Position numbers and translations under genes: made by a program
Source: G963662655 sp963665015
Lineage (GTDB): Bacteria; Cloacimonadota; Cloacimonadia; Cloacimonadales; JAIOQZ01
NCBI GenBank assembly: GCA_963665015.2
Contig: CAXXSY010000003.1
Coordinates: 310,001 to 374,000 of the forward strand
Length of the DNA stretch: 64,000 nucleotides
Direction: 5' to 3'
Part shown: one piece after another, positions 1 through 9,451 of the stretch
Position numbering within the stretch: the stretch's first letter is position 1
How the letters are laid out: every line of letters begins with the position of its first letter
The notes under the pieces: generated by a model
Told to the model about the DNA's origin: nothing
Databases searched by the model: none
The model's input: the letters and a program-made list of their open reading frames with translations, nothing else

Positions 1-397
1 GGAGGCCCAGCGACGGCGGGCAGTCGATCACGATGTACTCGTAGTCGTCCCGCACCGTATCCACCGCGCTCTTGAGCCGCTGCTCGCGCGCGAATTCCTT
101 TACCAGTTCGATCTCGGCGCCGACCAGGTCGATGTTCGTGGGCGCGATGCTGAGCTTCTCGATGTAGGATTTCCGGATGATATCCTTCAGCGACTTCTTC
201 TGGATCAGCACGTCGTAGATGTGACCCGTAAGCTCCTTCGTATCGATGCCCAGCCCACTGGAGGCGTTTCCCTGCGGATCGAAATCGACGAGCAGGGTAT
301 TTTTCTCGTGAATACCGAGCGCCGCAGACAGATTCACCGCCGAGGTCGTCTTGCCGACGCCGCCCTTCTGATTCACTACGGTTATGATCTTCTTCAT
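1..397 (-). CDS. parA: ParA/Soj-type chromosome partitioning ATPase (C-terminus beyond window)
   Basis: Reading the minus strand from the ATG at 397 gives MKKIITVVNQKGGVGKTTSA, with the deviant Walker A motif KGGVGKTT at residues 11-18. It is followed by LLVDFDPQGNASSGLG (Walker A-prime region) and, near the window edge, VIDCPPSLGL (Walker B region). These are the hallmark motifs of ParA/Soj/MinD-type ATPases, which bind DNA as ATP dimers and segregate chromosomes or plasmids with ParB. The frame is open to base 1, so the C-terminal half is missing. The gene lies 20 bp downstream of rsmG on the same strand. The rsmG(gidB)-parA-parB order is classical near bacterial replication origins, so this is probably the chromosomal Soj. 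parB would be expected just outside the window. Confidence 0.95.
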   Translation of the reverse strand, partial: MKKIITVVNQKGGVGKTTSAVNLSAALGIHEKNTLLVDFDPQGNASSGLGIDTKELTGHIYDVLIQKKSLKDIIRKSYIEKLSIAPTNIDLVGAEIELVKEFAREQRLKSAVDTVRDDYEYIVIDCPPSLGL

Positions 398-417
398 GTA
401 TTTCTCAATGATAGCAT

Positions 418-1035
418 CTATTTTCGTTTCCAGACCGCGATCCTGCGCTCGCCCAGGCTCGGGTGCGATGCGTCCAGCAACTCGATTCCGCCAAACGGCT
501 TCAGATCGTCAATCTCTTTCGCTTTGTAGAAGAGCAGTTTTCCGCCACGCCGGACAAGCTTCTTAAGGCTGAATGCGAATCTCGGCTCGATCCGTACCGA
601 ACGACACACGATCGTGTCGAACCGGGTATCCGGGCGATACTCCTCCAGTCGTGAATGAACCGTTTGACAACCTTTTACGTCAAGCATTTTCACGATATCC
701 GTCACCGCGTCGCACTTTTTCCGTATCGAATCGAGCAGGTACATCTCGCTATCGGGATACAGTATTTTCAGCGGAATACCGGGCAGACCGCCGCCGCTTC
801 CGAAGTCCAGCACCCTCTCGCCAGCGAAATCGAAAAACCGCGCCGGCGTGACCGAATCGAGGTAGTGCTTCGTCCAGTACTCGTCGATCGGTGTTGCACG
901 TGAAACAAGATTGATCTTCGCATTCGTTTCCACCAGAAGTTCGTGATAACGATCGAACACCGGCAGTACCCGACCCACATCGAACTTGCCCATATCTTCC
1001 AGATATGCAATGAATTGAGACCTTTGTTCCGACAT
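418..1035 (-). CDS. rsmG: 16S rRNA (guanine-527-N7)-methyltransferase RsmG (GidB)
   Basis: A 205-residue SAM-dependent methyltransferase that modifies G527 of 16S rRNA in the 530 loop. Visible family features are the N-terminal block NLVSRATPIDEYWTKHYLDS, typical of GidB, and the SAM-binding glycine motif VLDFGSGGGLPGIPLK. After them come an acidic LLDS strand end and the VCRSV...P block. The frame extends upstream to an ATG at 1080, but I choose the ATG at 1035: GGGAG lies just before it, and the extra 15 residues are basic and not family-like. It is followed by parA in the same direction, the usual origin-proximal pair. Length is normal for the family. Confidence 0.93.
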   Translation of the reverse strand: MSEQRSQFIAYLEDMGKFDVGRVLPVFDRYHELLVETNAKINLVSRATPIDEYWTKHYLDSVTPARFFDFAGERVLDFGSGGGLPGIPLKILYPDSEMYLLDSIRKKCDAVTDIVKMLDVKGCQTVHSRLEEYRPDTRFDTIVCRSVRIEPRFAFSLKKLVRRGGKLLFYKAKEIDDLKPFGGIELLDASHPSLGERRIAVWKRK

Positions 1036-1200
1036 CGCGCTCCCGCTTCGTTTTCTTTTTCGTAAAAATTCCACAGCCACCGGATTCGGTCAATTGAAAT
1101 GTGAGAATGATCGCGATACGTGTATTGATGCGAGAAACAACATTCGGAAGAAATGCTTCGCACAGAAGTTGTTTTCGATAGCGATCGATCATCGGCAAAC

Positions 1201-1225
1201 AAAAACTCCCGAGTTTCCCCGGGAG
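1201..1225 (-). terminator. Rho-independent terminator of the DUF302 gene
   Basis: On the minus strand the stem CTCCCG/CGGGAG with an 8-nt loop is followed directly by TTTTTG. It starts 27 bp after the stop codon of the DUF302 gene and separates it from rsmG. Confidence 0.8.
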
Positions 1226-1251
1226 CAGTAAGCAATGAAATGGAAGGTTGC

Positions 1252-1722
1252 TTACTGTATGATGGATTTGAGAATTTCCTCGTTCTGGGCGGATGCCTCG
1301 GACATCACTTCGTTGACCAGACCGCCCATCGGCTTGGCCATCAGCTTCGAATTCATGCGCGAGACATAGACCTTGCCGTGCTTTTCGTAAACCGCCAAGC
1401 GACAGGGCATCAGGCTCGAAACAACGCGCTCGTCGTCACTGCTGAGGATGCGGGTCGCGAGATCGGGATGGCAAAGCTCGATCACCGTCACCGGCGCGAT
1501 ATCGTGCCCGAATTTCTTCATCGACTTCTGCAAATCGTGCTTGGCGGGAATCTTCCAACCCTGCGCTTCCGTCGCAGCCTCCAAACGGCTGATCGTTTCC
1601 TGGAATCCATACGGACTCTCATCTTCGAGAAGCATCATGCCCGGCGCCGATGTGTACAGGACAACCATCGTGATGACAGCGCCCAGTATAACACCGATAA
1701 TCAACATATATATCGACTTCAT
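1252..1722 (-). CDS. Membrane-anchored DUF302 family protein
   Basis: 156 residues. The N-terminus is one hydrophobic segment (about residues 4-24, MLIIGVILGAVITMVVLY), so it is anchored in or exported across the inner membrane. The rest matches the DUF302 pattern: an amphipathic start (ETISRLEAATEAQGW), HDL..SMKKFGHDI, then VIELCHP and a conserved MPCRLAVYEKHGKVYVSRMN block. The family has no settled biochemical role; it is often linked to redox or metal stress, which is not shown here. I choose the ATG at 1722 over the in-frame ATG at 1743, because GGAGG sits 5 bp before 1722 and the longer form would place that site inside the coding region. It has its own terminator and looks monocistronic. 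Confidence 0.85.
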   Translation of the reverse strand: MKSIYMLIIGVILGAVITMVVLYTSAPGMMLLEDESPYGFQETISRLEAATEAQGWKIPAKHDLQKSMKKFGHDIAPVTVIELCHPDLATRILSSDDERVVSSLMPCRLAVYEKHGKVYVSRMNSKLMAKPMGGLVNEVMSEASAQNEEILKSIIQ

Positions 1723-1843
1723 GGTAACCTCCAATGTTTTCATGGCAATTTATTTAATAGCGTCAAATATTGTCAATAACAAAATCTCATCCCGACAGAA
1801 AATCATTGACAGTGTCAGCGGCACAATTCCGAATATTACCGAT

Positions 1844-4009
1844 ATGAAAACATTCGTCACCACGATGCTTCTCACGCTGGTCGCGGCGCTGAGCGGACTC
1901 TCGCTGAAAGAGGCCTTCGACAGCGCGGAATCGGGCTGGGATCAGGATCGGTACTACGACAGGCTGGTCGAGCTGGAGACCGGCGTCACCTACACGGGCG
2001 GACTGCTGATCGGCAAAATGCTGGATCACGAGGCGTACATCCTGTATGGTGACGACGGACTGGACACGCGCATCATCGGCAACGGAGCCATCCTCGACCT
2101 CCGGGGCGAGCAGCTCTGTATCTCATTCTGCGATAACCGTCTGGATATCTCCGACTGCGTGGTCGTGAACGGCAACATCCGATTTCGCGGGATCAATTCG
2201 GAGCTGGTCGCGCTCCCCGAAGGCAGCGTGCGCCACGTCACCTTCTACAAGCCGCACGAATACGGCGTCCGCTTGCAGGGCTGCGGCGAAGGCATCCTGA
2301 TCGAGCGCAACCTCTGCGTCGATGTGATCGACACCGGCTACGACTACATCTACCACACCGGCATCGCCTCCGAATGGCTTCCGACCGGCACCAGCTACTC
2401 CTACAGCGTCCAGTACGGTTTCTTCGGTATTCCCGACGTGGTGGAAAACTGGTCCTGGCACAGCGACGAGGAACTCAACCAGAGCCTGCTGACCCACTTC
2501 AGTCTGCTCTGCGACTGGGGCTGAGCGCTGCCGGAAGCATGGCAGGATGCCGGGTCGGCTCCCCACAACAACATTTTCAACGAAAACCCTCAGCTCACGG
2601 ACCCCGAGAGCGGTCTCTTCATGCCCATCGACGGATCGCCTGCCGAAGGCTACGGATGCCAGACGTTCGCGACTCGCCGGTCGCTTCCCGAGCCGGATTG
2701 CACGCTTCGCTCGTACCGGTATTTTAGCGGCATTCGTGAGGATGTCGGCGGTGTGATCGACGAGGACACCGTCTGGCAGGCGGATACGATCCACGTGGTG
2801 GAGGACGTGACCATCGCGGACGGCGTCGAACTGGTCGTCCAGCCGGGCGTACAGGTGGTCTTCGACGGCTACTACGCGCTGAGGGTACAGGGGACACTGA
2901 CCGCGGTCGGTACGGCGGACGAGCGAATCCGCTTTGCATCGTCGAATCCGGTGGCTTTCACCATCGACGACGCGCAAACCGGCTGCTGGCATGGGATACG
3001 GTTCGACAACACTCCGTCGCATAACCAGCCGTCGCGGATCGCGTTCTGCGATATCGAGTACAGCAAGGCGGTCGGCGACGAACCGCACGGCGGCGCGTTC
3101 TACCTCTTCGGCTTCTCGAAGGTGCGGATCGAGAATTGCCTTATCCGCAACTGCCTGGCTCTGCGCGGCGGCGCCTTCTACTGCACCGCGCACGCGAGCC
3201 CCGAGATCGTCGGCAACCTGATCAACAAGTGCTACGCGCTCGAAACGGGATCCATCATCATCAGCGTCTATGCCTACCCGAAGCTGATCTGCAACACCAT
3301 GACCGGCAACACCCTGCTCAACGAAAGCGAATTCGACAACACACTACCGGTGCACAACTTCATCTCCAAGCCGATCCTCTTTAACAACATCGTCTATGGC
3401 AACCAGCACATCTACTTCCTCGGCGGTCAGATTTACGAAGGGAAACCATACTACATCCGCTTCAACGATATCGAAGAGGGCTACGACGGCGAAGGCAACA
3501 TCGCGGACGACCCCGGATTCTACAATGCCGGCGACGACCCCTTCACGCTCGGGGACAACTCGCCCTGCATCGACGCCGGAACGTCCGACATCCCCTGGAT
3601 CGAGCTACCCGCCACCGATATCGTCGGCAACCCGCGCATCCATAACGGTCGAATCGATATGGGCTGCTACGAGTGGGACCCGACGACCGATTCCGACCCG
3701 ATCCCACCCGATATCGTGTCTGATCTCGAATTGAGAATCTACCCCAATCCGTTCTATCCAACGACGAACATCGAGTTTTCGGTTGCTGAGAGAGGCCGCA
3801 CGACACTTACGATCTACAATGTGCGAGGTCAGAAGATCGCGACGCTGATCGACGAGGATCTTTCCGAAGGTAGCCATATTATATGTTGGGACGCGACGGA
3901 TACCGTGACAGGCATCTATTTTTGCATGCTACAGAATGACGGTAAAAACCTGGCCTGCAAAATGCTGCTGTTGAGATGGGATATTAACGCGGAAGACGAT
4001 GAGGACTGA
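1844..4009 (+). pseudogene. Secreted beta-helix protein with C-terminal sorting domain, interrupted by one in-frame TGA
   Basis: One reading frame runs from the ATG at 1844 to 4009 except for a TGA at 2522-2524. The protein has a signal-peptide-like start (MKTFVTTMLLTLVAALSG). It continues with parallel beta-helix rungs, then a typical module (VVQPGVQVVFDGYYALRVQG) and a SPCIDAGTSD...DMGCYEWD tail. The end is a sorting domain with YPNPFYPTTNIEF, IYNVRGQKIATL and KMLLLR. Unlike the other sorted proteins here, it carries an extra acidic 10-residue tail (WDINAEDDED). After the TGA the frame resumes at once with family-like sequence (NNIFNENPQL), so this is a point nonsense change, a base-call error or recoding. 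It is not two genes. Re-initiation at the ATG at 2621 would give a product without a signal peptide. No clear ribosome binding site precedes 1844. Confidence 0.75.
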
Positions 4010-4121
4010 GTAAAACAAATGCTCTTTTACCACTCTCGATTAGCGGCAAAGCATCACGTTTTTTATTCGTATAATAAGGAACGATTCTTGCAATCCTTCA
4101 AGAAAAAAAAGGGGTCCCCGT

Positions 4122-7100
4122 ATGCGTAAACGATTCTTGTTTTTATTGATTACACTTCCGATACTATTCCTGAATGCCGCTCAAAGCGCTGAAACGGTGC
4201 GGTACGAATTCACATCCGCAAATCAGGCCGTCCTGCACTTCCAACTGGACAATTACCAGCTTCAAACGCAAAGAGAAGATGGGAACGATTTCACGCGCAT
4301 TACGCATCCGGAAGCGGCTCCGACGCTCGATAAAGGAAAACCGGAACTGCCCGTTTTCTCGTCCGCGATCGCGATTCCCGCGACCGGCAATGTCCGGCTG
4401 GAATGGCAGGTCGAAGAGAGCGAGACCGTGCGGGACATCGATGTATATCCGTCTCAGGGCGTCGATCTTTCGAACGAAGACCGGACGTTCCATCGGGATT
4501 CCGCGATCTACAGCAGCAGGGAATATACCTGCGAGCCTTCCGTTGTCATCGGCGATCCCGTGATCATGCGCGATGTCCGCATGGTGAACCTCCATGTATC
4601 GCCGTTCGGGTGGAACGCGCAAACCCGGCAACTGGAGATCGCCACAAGTATCAACATCACCCTGCATTACGAGGGTGGATCGGGTGTAAACGAAATACCC
4701 GCCAACCGTAAGCTTTCGAGAAGCTTCGAAAAAATCTACCGCGCGAACTTCGCCAACTGGGACGATATCCGCGACGACAACATCGAATATCAGGATCGCT
4801 CCATCCTGGTCCTGTACCCCAATGTCACCGAACTCGAGCCCTACATCGCGGCGTATGTCGATTGGAAACGATCGAAAGGATTCTACATCGAGGCGCACGA
4901 CACCGGCGAAACCGGAACGAGCAATACAAGCGTAAAGAACTATATTCAGGACTGTTACGATAGCTGGGATTCGCCACCCGAGTACGTCGTTCTTGTCGGG
5001 GATCCCTCCGGCACATACGCCATGCCTACCTGGTTTGAAAACTGGAGCAGCTATAGTGGAGAAGGAGATCACCCCTACACGACGCTGGACGGCAACGACT
5101 ATATCTCCGATGTTTTCATCGGGCGCATTTCGATCGGGAGCATCAACGATTTCCTCACCTTCCTCTCGAAGATGAACCTCAGCGAGATCGAGCCAAACCT
5201 GGATCCGGAAGACATGAACATGTACCACAGCAGCCTGCTTGTGGGAGACACCAGTCCGTCGGGGCTTTCCTGTATCCAGACGAACCTGTATGTAAAGGAC
5301 ATACTGCTTGGCGTCGATCCCGATCATACCTTCACAGAACTGTATGGAGATTCCCCGAATCCCACGCAGATGAACAGCGCGATCAACGAGGGCGTGCAGT
5401 TTTTCAACTACCGCGGCTGGTTGGGCATGAGCGGTTGGGACAACGGCAACATCGACGGCCTGGACAACGCGAACAAGCTCATGAACGCGGTAATCCTGAC
5501 CTGCGGAACCGGCTCCTTCGCATCGGGAACCTCACGCTCGGAAGCCGTGCTCCGCGCCGGTACGTCCAACGCCCCCAAGGGCGGTGTGAGCGCGATCGGC
5601 ATGTCAACCTCCGGCACACATACCCAGTTCAACAATATCCTCTCCGGTGGTATCTTCCAGGGGCTTCTCGTCAACGGCGTGAGAACCATGGGGGAAGCGC
5701 TCTATCAGGGCAAGATGGACCTCTATAAAGCATACGAAGGCCCGGCATACATTTTCGTCCAGATATTCACCCACTGGTGCAACCTGATGGGCGATCCCAG
5801 CGTCGATGTGTGGGTCGGCGAGCCACAAGAGATGAATGTCGCGTACGAATCATCGATCTACCAGGGGCAAGGCTACATCGACGTCGCGGTTACCGACGGA
5901 AGCGGCATCCCCGTCCGTGATGCGTGGGTCACGATTCGCAAGCTCGACGAATACGGGCAGGAGACGATGTTCCGGACAGGCTATACCGACGTTAGCGGCA
6001 GAATCACCCACGAATTCAGTACTTTCGAGGCCGGCGAACTCTCGCTGGTCGCCACCAAGCCCGATTACATTCCGCATGTCGGAGGCTTCACGATTCAGCC
6101 CGGCAACGGAATCCGCGCGACGGACTTCACCTGCGACGACGACAACGAAGACGAATCCATCGGCAATGACGACGGCGAACCAAATCCGGGCGAGACCATC
6201 GAACTGGTCATGACGATCCGGAATTACAGCGACCCGACGTACCACAACGTCGTGGCGGTGATATCCTCGGACGACCCCTATATCCAGATCACCGACGACA
6301 CCGAAGAATGGGAAACGGTCAACAGCGGTTCGAGTGGACCCACCGAAGACGACTTCAACATCGTCATCGCGCCGGGTGCCCCGGACGGTCACCGCGCGCA
6401 GATCGATCTCCTCATCACCGCGGAAGGTGACTTTTCGTGGGACGACAGGTTCTACCTCGAAATCTCGGGAAACGACCTGGACATCACCGATTACACCATC
6501 GACGGTAACGAGGATTTCCTCGAACCGGGCGAAACGCACACCTGCACCATGACGCTCTTCAACGACGGACAAACCGACCTGACCGACGTCTATGCCCAGA
6601 TATTCAGCTCGAACGCGCTGGCACTGTATCCGGATTCCATCGCGTTCTTTGGCGATATCCCGATCGGCGGTTCCGCCACATGCACGACGGACGGCTTTGA
6701 GATCGGCACGCTCGCGCAGGGACTGCCCGGCATGGAAGTGGAGTTCAAGGTCCACATGTACAACGATGCCGGGTTCGAGGAAACCGAAACGCTCGTCATA
6801 CCGATCGGCGAGACCGGTAACGGCGATCCGACAGCCCCCGATGAATACGGCTACATCTGCTTCGACGACAGCGACACGAGCTATTTGGAAGCGCCCGACT
6901 ACGACTGGATCGAGATCGATCCCGGCATGGGCGGAAACGGAAACAATACCGGACTCTCGGATACAACGAACGAAGGCGACGAGACAGCGTTCTTCGACCT
7001 GCCCTTCACGGTTCGGTTCTACGGCATCGATTATAGCAGAGTAGGCATCTGCACCAACGGCTGGATCAGCTTCGGCCCACGGGAAACCGAGCAGTGCACC

Positions 7101-9347
7101 TTCCGTAACTGGCCCATCCCGAGCGGACTCGGGCCCAGCCCGATGGTCGCCGCATTCTGGGACGACCTGAGAACCACAGGGGGTGCAATATACTATCAGC
7201 ACGTGCAGAACGCGACCATCGACGCGTTTGTGATCGAGTGGTCGGAATGCCAGAACACCGCCTACAGCTCGGAAGAAACGTTTCAGATCATCCTCTACAA
7301 CACCTCGTTCTACTCGACACCGACCGGCGATACGCCCATCAAGATTCAGTACAAGGTGTTCAACAACGTGGATAACAGCAATTTCGAAAGCGGTTCCCAA
7401 GGCAACTTCTGTACGGTCGGGCTGGAGGATCACACCGGGGGCATCGGACTCCAGTACTCCTATGACAACGAATACGCCGACGGCGCCGCTTCGTTGGGCA
7501 ATCAGAGGGCAATCCTCTTCACCACGCTTCCGGTCGTTACCCAAGAACCCAGTCTCGCGCTGGCAGGGGTCGATGTGGTCGATTACGAAGACGATTCCTC
7601 GCTGATCTATGGTCAAACCTCCGAGTTCAATATTACCCTGCAAAACGCGGGATTGGAAACAGCCACGAACGTGCAGGCGACCATCTCCTCCATGTCGCCG
7701 TGGGTTTCCATCCTGAGCGCGCAAGCCACCTTCAACGATATCGAGGGCGGTGAATCGGAAGCCTCCCAGCAAACGTTCCAGGTCGAAATATCGGCATGGT
7801 GCCCCGACATGAAAGCGCTTCCGTTCGCGCTTCAGATTAGTAGCGATCAGAGCGAGTGGAACTACTCCCTCGGATTCAACTGCCACGCGCCAAAGCTCGA
7901 AATCGAGTCCTACACCATCGCGGACGACAACAACAACGGATACCTGGAACCGGGCGAAGCCGCGGGAATCGATATCACGATCATCAACAGCGGTCACTTC
8001 GAGGCTACGGGGCTGGCCGGCTACCTTTACGCCGATGACGAGAACATCGCCGTGACACTACCCAATACCGAACTGCAAGACCTCTCGGCCGGCGAAAGCG
8101 CCGAGATGACATCGCCGTTCGTCTTCGTGGCAGATGACGATTGCCCGGTGCCGCACTCGTTCCGGCTCAACCTGACGATATCCTCCGATACGGATTACTA
8201 CGCCCTTCATCAGATCGACTACCTGGTGGGCTACAACGAAAGCTGCGAACTGGGCGATAACGGCTGGACGCACTACGACTTGAACGGGGGTAACGATGAA
8301 TGGCATATCGACGATCACTGCGCCTGGTCGCCCGAGCACTCCTGGCACGCCGGCGGTTACGACGGAGGAACCTACTCCGACAACCTTCACATGGCGCTCG
8401 AAAGCCCGGAGATCGAGCTGAGCTCCGGCAGCTACCTGACCTTCCGGCACTGGATGGAATCGGAAATCAGCGGAAACTGGCCCGGCACCTGCTACGACGG
8501 CGGACAGGTTCAGATGCTCTACAACAACGACTGGCAAGCCATCGAGCCCATCGGCGGATATCCCTACATCTCACGCGGCGAGAACAACCCGCCCTTCGCC
8601 GAGAACACGCCTATCTACGCCGGCAGTATCGACTGGGAAACCGCGTGGTTCGACATCACGGGCTACTCGGGTACGGTACGATTTCGGTTCGTGTTCGGCT
8701 CGGACGGTGGCGTCAATCACGAGGGCTGGTACATCGACAACATCATGCTGACCGATAGCTATGCCGCGATCGATCCGCCCACGGAACTCATGGCGGAGAT
8801 CACCGAGCCCCACCACATCGACCTCCAGTGGAACGAACCGGACATTTTCCCGGACACCTACCGCGTCTATCGCTCGGTCAGCCTCACGGCGCCGTTCGAG
8901 CAGATCGCCGAAACCACCAACACCAGCTTCATCGACACGGACGCCTACACCGGAACTTTCCAGTACTACGTGGTCACCGCCGTGGAAGACGGGCAGGAAA
9001 GCGCCTTCAGTAACACCGCGCAGGTCGAGACGGATTACGTCGGTCAGCAGGGAAACAGCGACATGCCGCTATACACGGGACTGGACGGCAACTACCCCAA
9101 CCCGTTCAATCCATCCACCTGCATCCGCTACTCGCTCGCCCACGACGCCTTTACCGAACTCACCATCTACAATATCCGTGGCCAGCTCGTCCGAACCCTC
9201 GTGTCCGAACCGCGGAAGGCCGGCAGACACGAAATCCACTGGTTCGGCAAGGACGACAACCGCAAACCAGTCGCCTCCGGCGTCTATCTGTACAAGTTCA
9301 GGGCGGACGATTATTCGAAGGTACGTAAGATGCTGCTTTTGAAATAG
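4122..9347 (+). CDS. Giant secreted C25 (gingipain-family) peptidase-like protein with C-terminal sorting domain
   Basis: 1741 residues. A signal peptide (about 1-22) is followed by a gingipain-type propeptide region (to about 220; ELPVFSSAIAIPATGNV). The C25 domain (about 225-560) contains SILVLYP, YVVLVGDPS and DVFIGRIS. It keeps the nucleophile-like Cys461 in ILTCGTGSF, but the segment matching the YTGHG box reads NYRGW (429-433), so the usual histidine is missing; His500 lies downstream. After this come repeated Ig/CARDB-like modules with calcium-like acidic linkers (DGNEDFLEPGE, DDNNNGYLEPGE), a nidogen-like region around 960-1130, a MAM/immune-inhibitor-A-like sandwich around 1370-1540 and an FN3 domain around 1550-1635. 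The sorting domain has NYPNPFNPST, IYNIRGQLVRTL and KMLLLK. It probably acts outside the cell or on its surface. Proteolytic activity is uncertain because of the missing histidine. Confidence 0.85.
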   Translation: MRKRFLFLLITLPILFLNAAQSAETVRYEFTSANQAVLHFQLDNYQLQTQREDGNDFTRITHPEAAPTLDKGKPELPVFSSAIAIPATGNVRLEWQVEESETVRDIDVYPSQGVDLSNEDRTFHRDSAIYSSREYTCEPSVVIGDPVIMRDVRMVNLHVSPFGWNAQTRQLEIATSINITLHYEGGSGVNEIPANRKLSRSFEKIYRANFANWDDIRDDNIEYQDRSILVLYPNVTELEPYIAAYVDWKRSKGFYIEAHDTGETGTSNTSVKNYIQDCYDSWDSPPEYVVLVGDPSGTYAMPTWFENWSSYSGEGDHPYTTLDGNDYISDVFIGRISIGSINDFLTFLSKMNLSEIEPNLDPEDMNMYHSSLLVGDTSPSGLSCIQTNLYVKDILLGVDPDHTFTELYGDSPNPTQMNSAINEGVQFFNYRGWLGMSGWDNGNIDGLDNANKLMNAVILTCGTGSFASGTSRSEAVLRAGTSNAPKGGVSAIGMSTSGTHTQFNNILSGGIFQGLLVNGVRTMGEALYQGKMDLYKAYEGPAYIFVQIFTHWCNLMGDPSVDVWVGEPQEMNVAYESSIYQGQGYIDVAVTDGSGIPVRDAWVTIRKLDEYGQETMFRTGYTDVSGRITHEFSTFEAGELSLVATKPDYIPHVGGFTIQPGNGIRATDFTCDDDNEDESIGNDDGEPNPGETIELVMTIRNYSDPTYHNVVAVISSDDPYIQITDDTEEWETVNSGSSGPTEDDFNIVIAPGAPDGHRAQIDLLITAEGDFSWDDRFYLEISGNDLDITDYTIDGNEDFLEPGETHTCTMTLFNDGQTDLTDVYAQIFSSNALALYPDSIAFFGDIPIGGSATCTTDGFEIGTLAQGLPGMEVEFKVHMYNDAGFEETETLVIPIGETGNGDPTAPDEYGYICFDDSDTSYLEAPDYDWIEIDPGMGGNGNNTGLSDTTNEGDETAFFDLPFTVRFYGIDYSRVGICTNGWISFGPRETEQCTFRNWPIPSGLGPSPMVAAFWDDLRTTGGAIYYQHVQNATIDAFVIEWSECQNTAYSSEETFQIILYNTSFYSTPTGDTPIKIQYKVFNNVDNSNFESGSQGNFCTVGLEDHTGGIGLQYSYDNEYADGAASLGNQRAILFTTLPVVTQEPSLALAGVDVVDYEDDSSLIYGQTSEFNITLQNAGLETATNVQATISSMSPWVSILSAQATFNDIEGGESEASQQTFQVEISAWCPDMKALPFALQISSDQSEWNYSLGFNCHAPKLEIESYTIADDNNNGYLEPGEAAGIDITIINSGHFEATGLAGYLYADDENIAVTLPNTELQDLSAGESAEMTSPFVFVADDDCPVPHSFRLNLTISSDTDYYALHQIDYLVGYNESCELGDNGWTHYDLNGGNDEWHIDDHCAWSPEHSWHAGGYDGGTYSDNLHMALESPEIELSSGSYLTFRHWMESEISGNWPGTCYDGGQVQMLYNNDWQAIEPIGGYPYISRGENNPPFAENTPIYAGSIDWETAWFDITGYSGTVRFRFVFGSDGGVNHEGWYIDNIMLTDSYAAIDPPTELMAEITEPHHIDLQWNEPDIFPDTYRVYRSVSLTAPFEQIAETTNTSFIDTDAYTGTFQYYVVTAVEDGQESAFSNTAQVETDYVGQQGNSDMPLYTGLDGNYPNPFNPSTCIRYSLAHDAFTELTIYNIRGQLVRTLVSEPRKAGRHEIHWFGKDDNRKPVASGVYLYKFRADDYSKVRKMLLLK

Positions 9348-9382
9348 TGACAAATGTCCCAATAGGACAGAAAATGATACAG

Positions 9383-9408
9383 CGCCCGGTCTGGAAACAG
9401 GTCGGGCG
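9383..9408. terminator. Hairpin between convergent genes, possible bidirectional terminator
   Basis: CGCCCGGTCTG and CAGGTCGGGCG pair with one mismatch and one wobble around a GAAA tetraloop. It lies between the stops of the C25 gene (plus) and the NlpC/P60-beta-helix gene (minus). The T-tract is poor on both sides, so the terminator call is moderate. Confidence 0.5.
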
Positions 9409-9451
9409 TTGATGAATTATACGGCTTTCCGATGATGCTACTGGATTGCTT

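Noticed and set aside
2522..2524. Alternative genetic code (TGA as an amino acid) to explain the in-frame TGA
   Set aside because: Many intact genes in the window end in TGA (for example the M42, hutI, rsmI and pgs-neighbour genes), so TGA is a normal stop here.
5850..7997. 715-codon open frame antisense to the C25 gene
   Set aside because: Low-complexity Val/Arg/Asp-rich translation with no start signal; the plus strand has clear domains.
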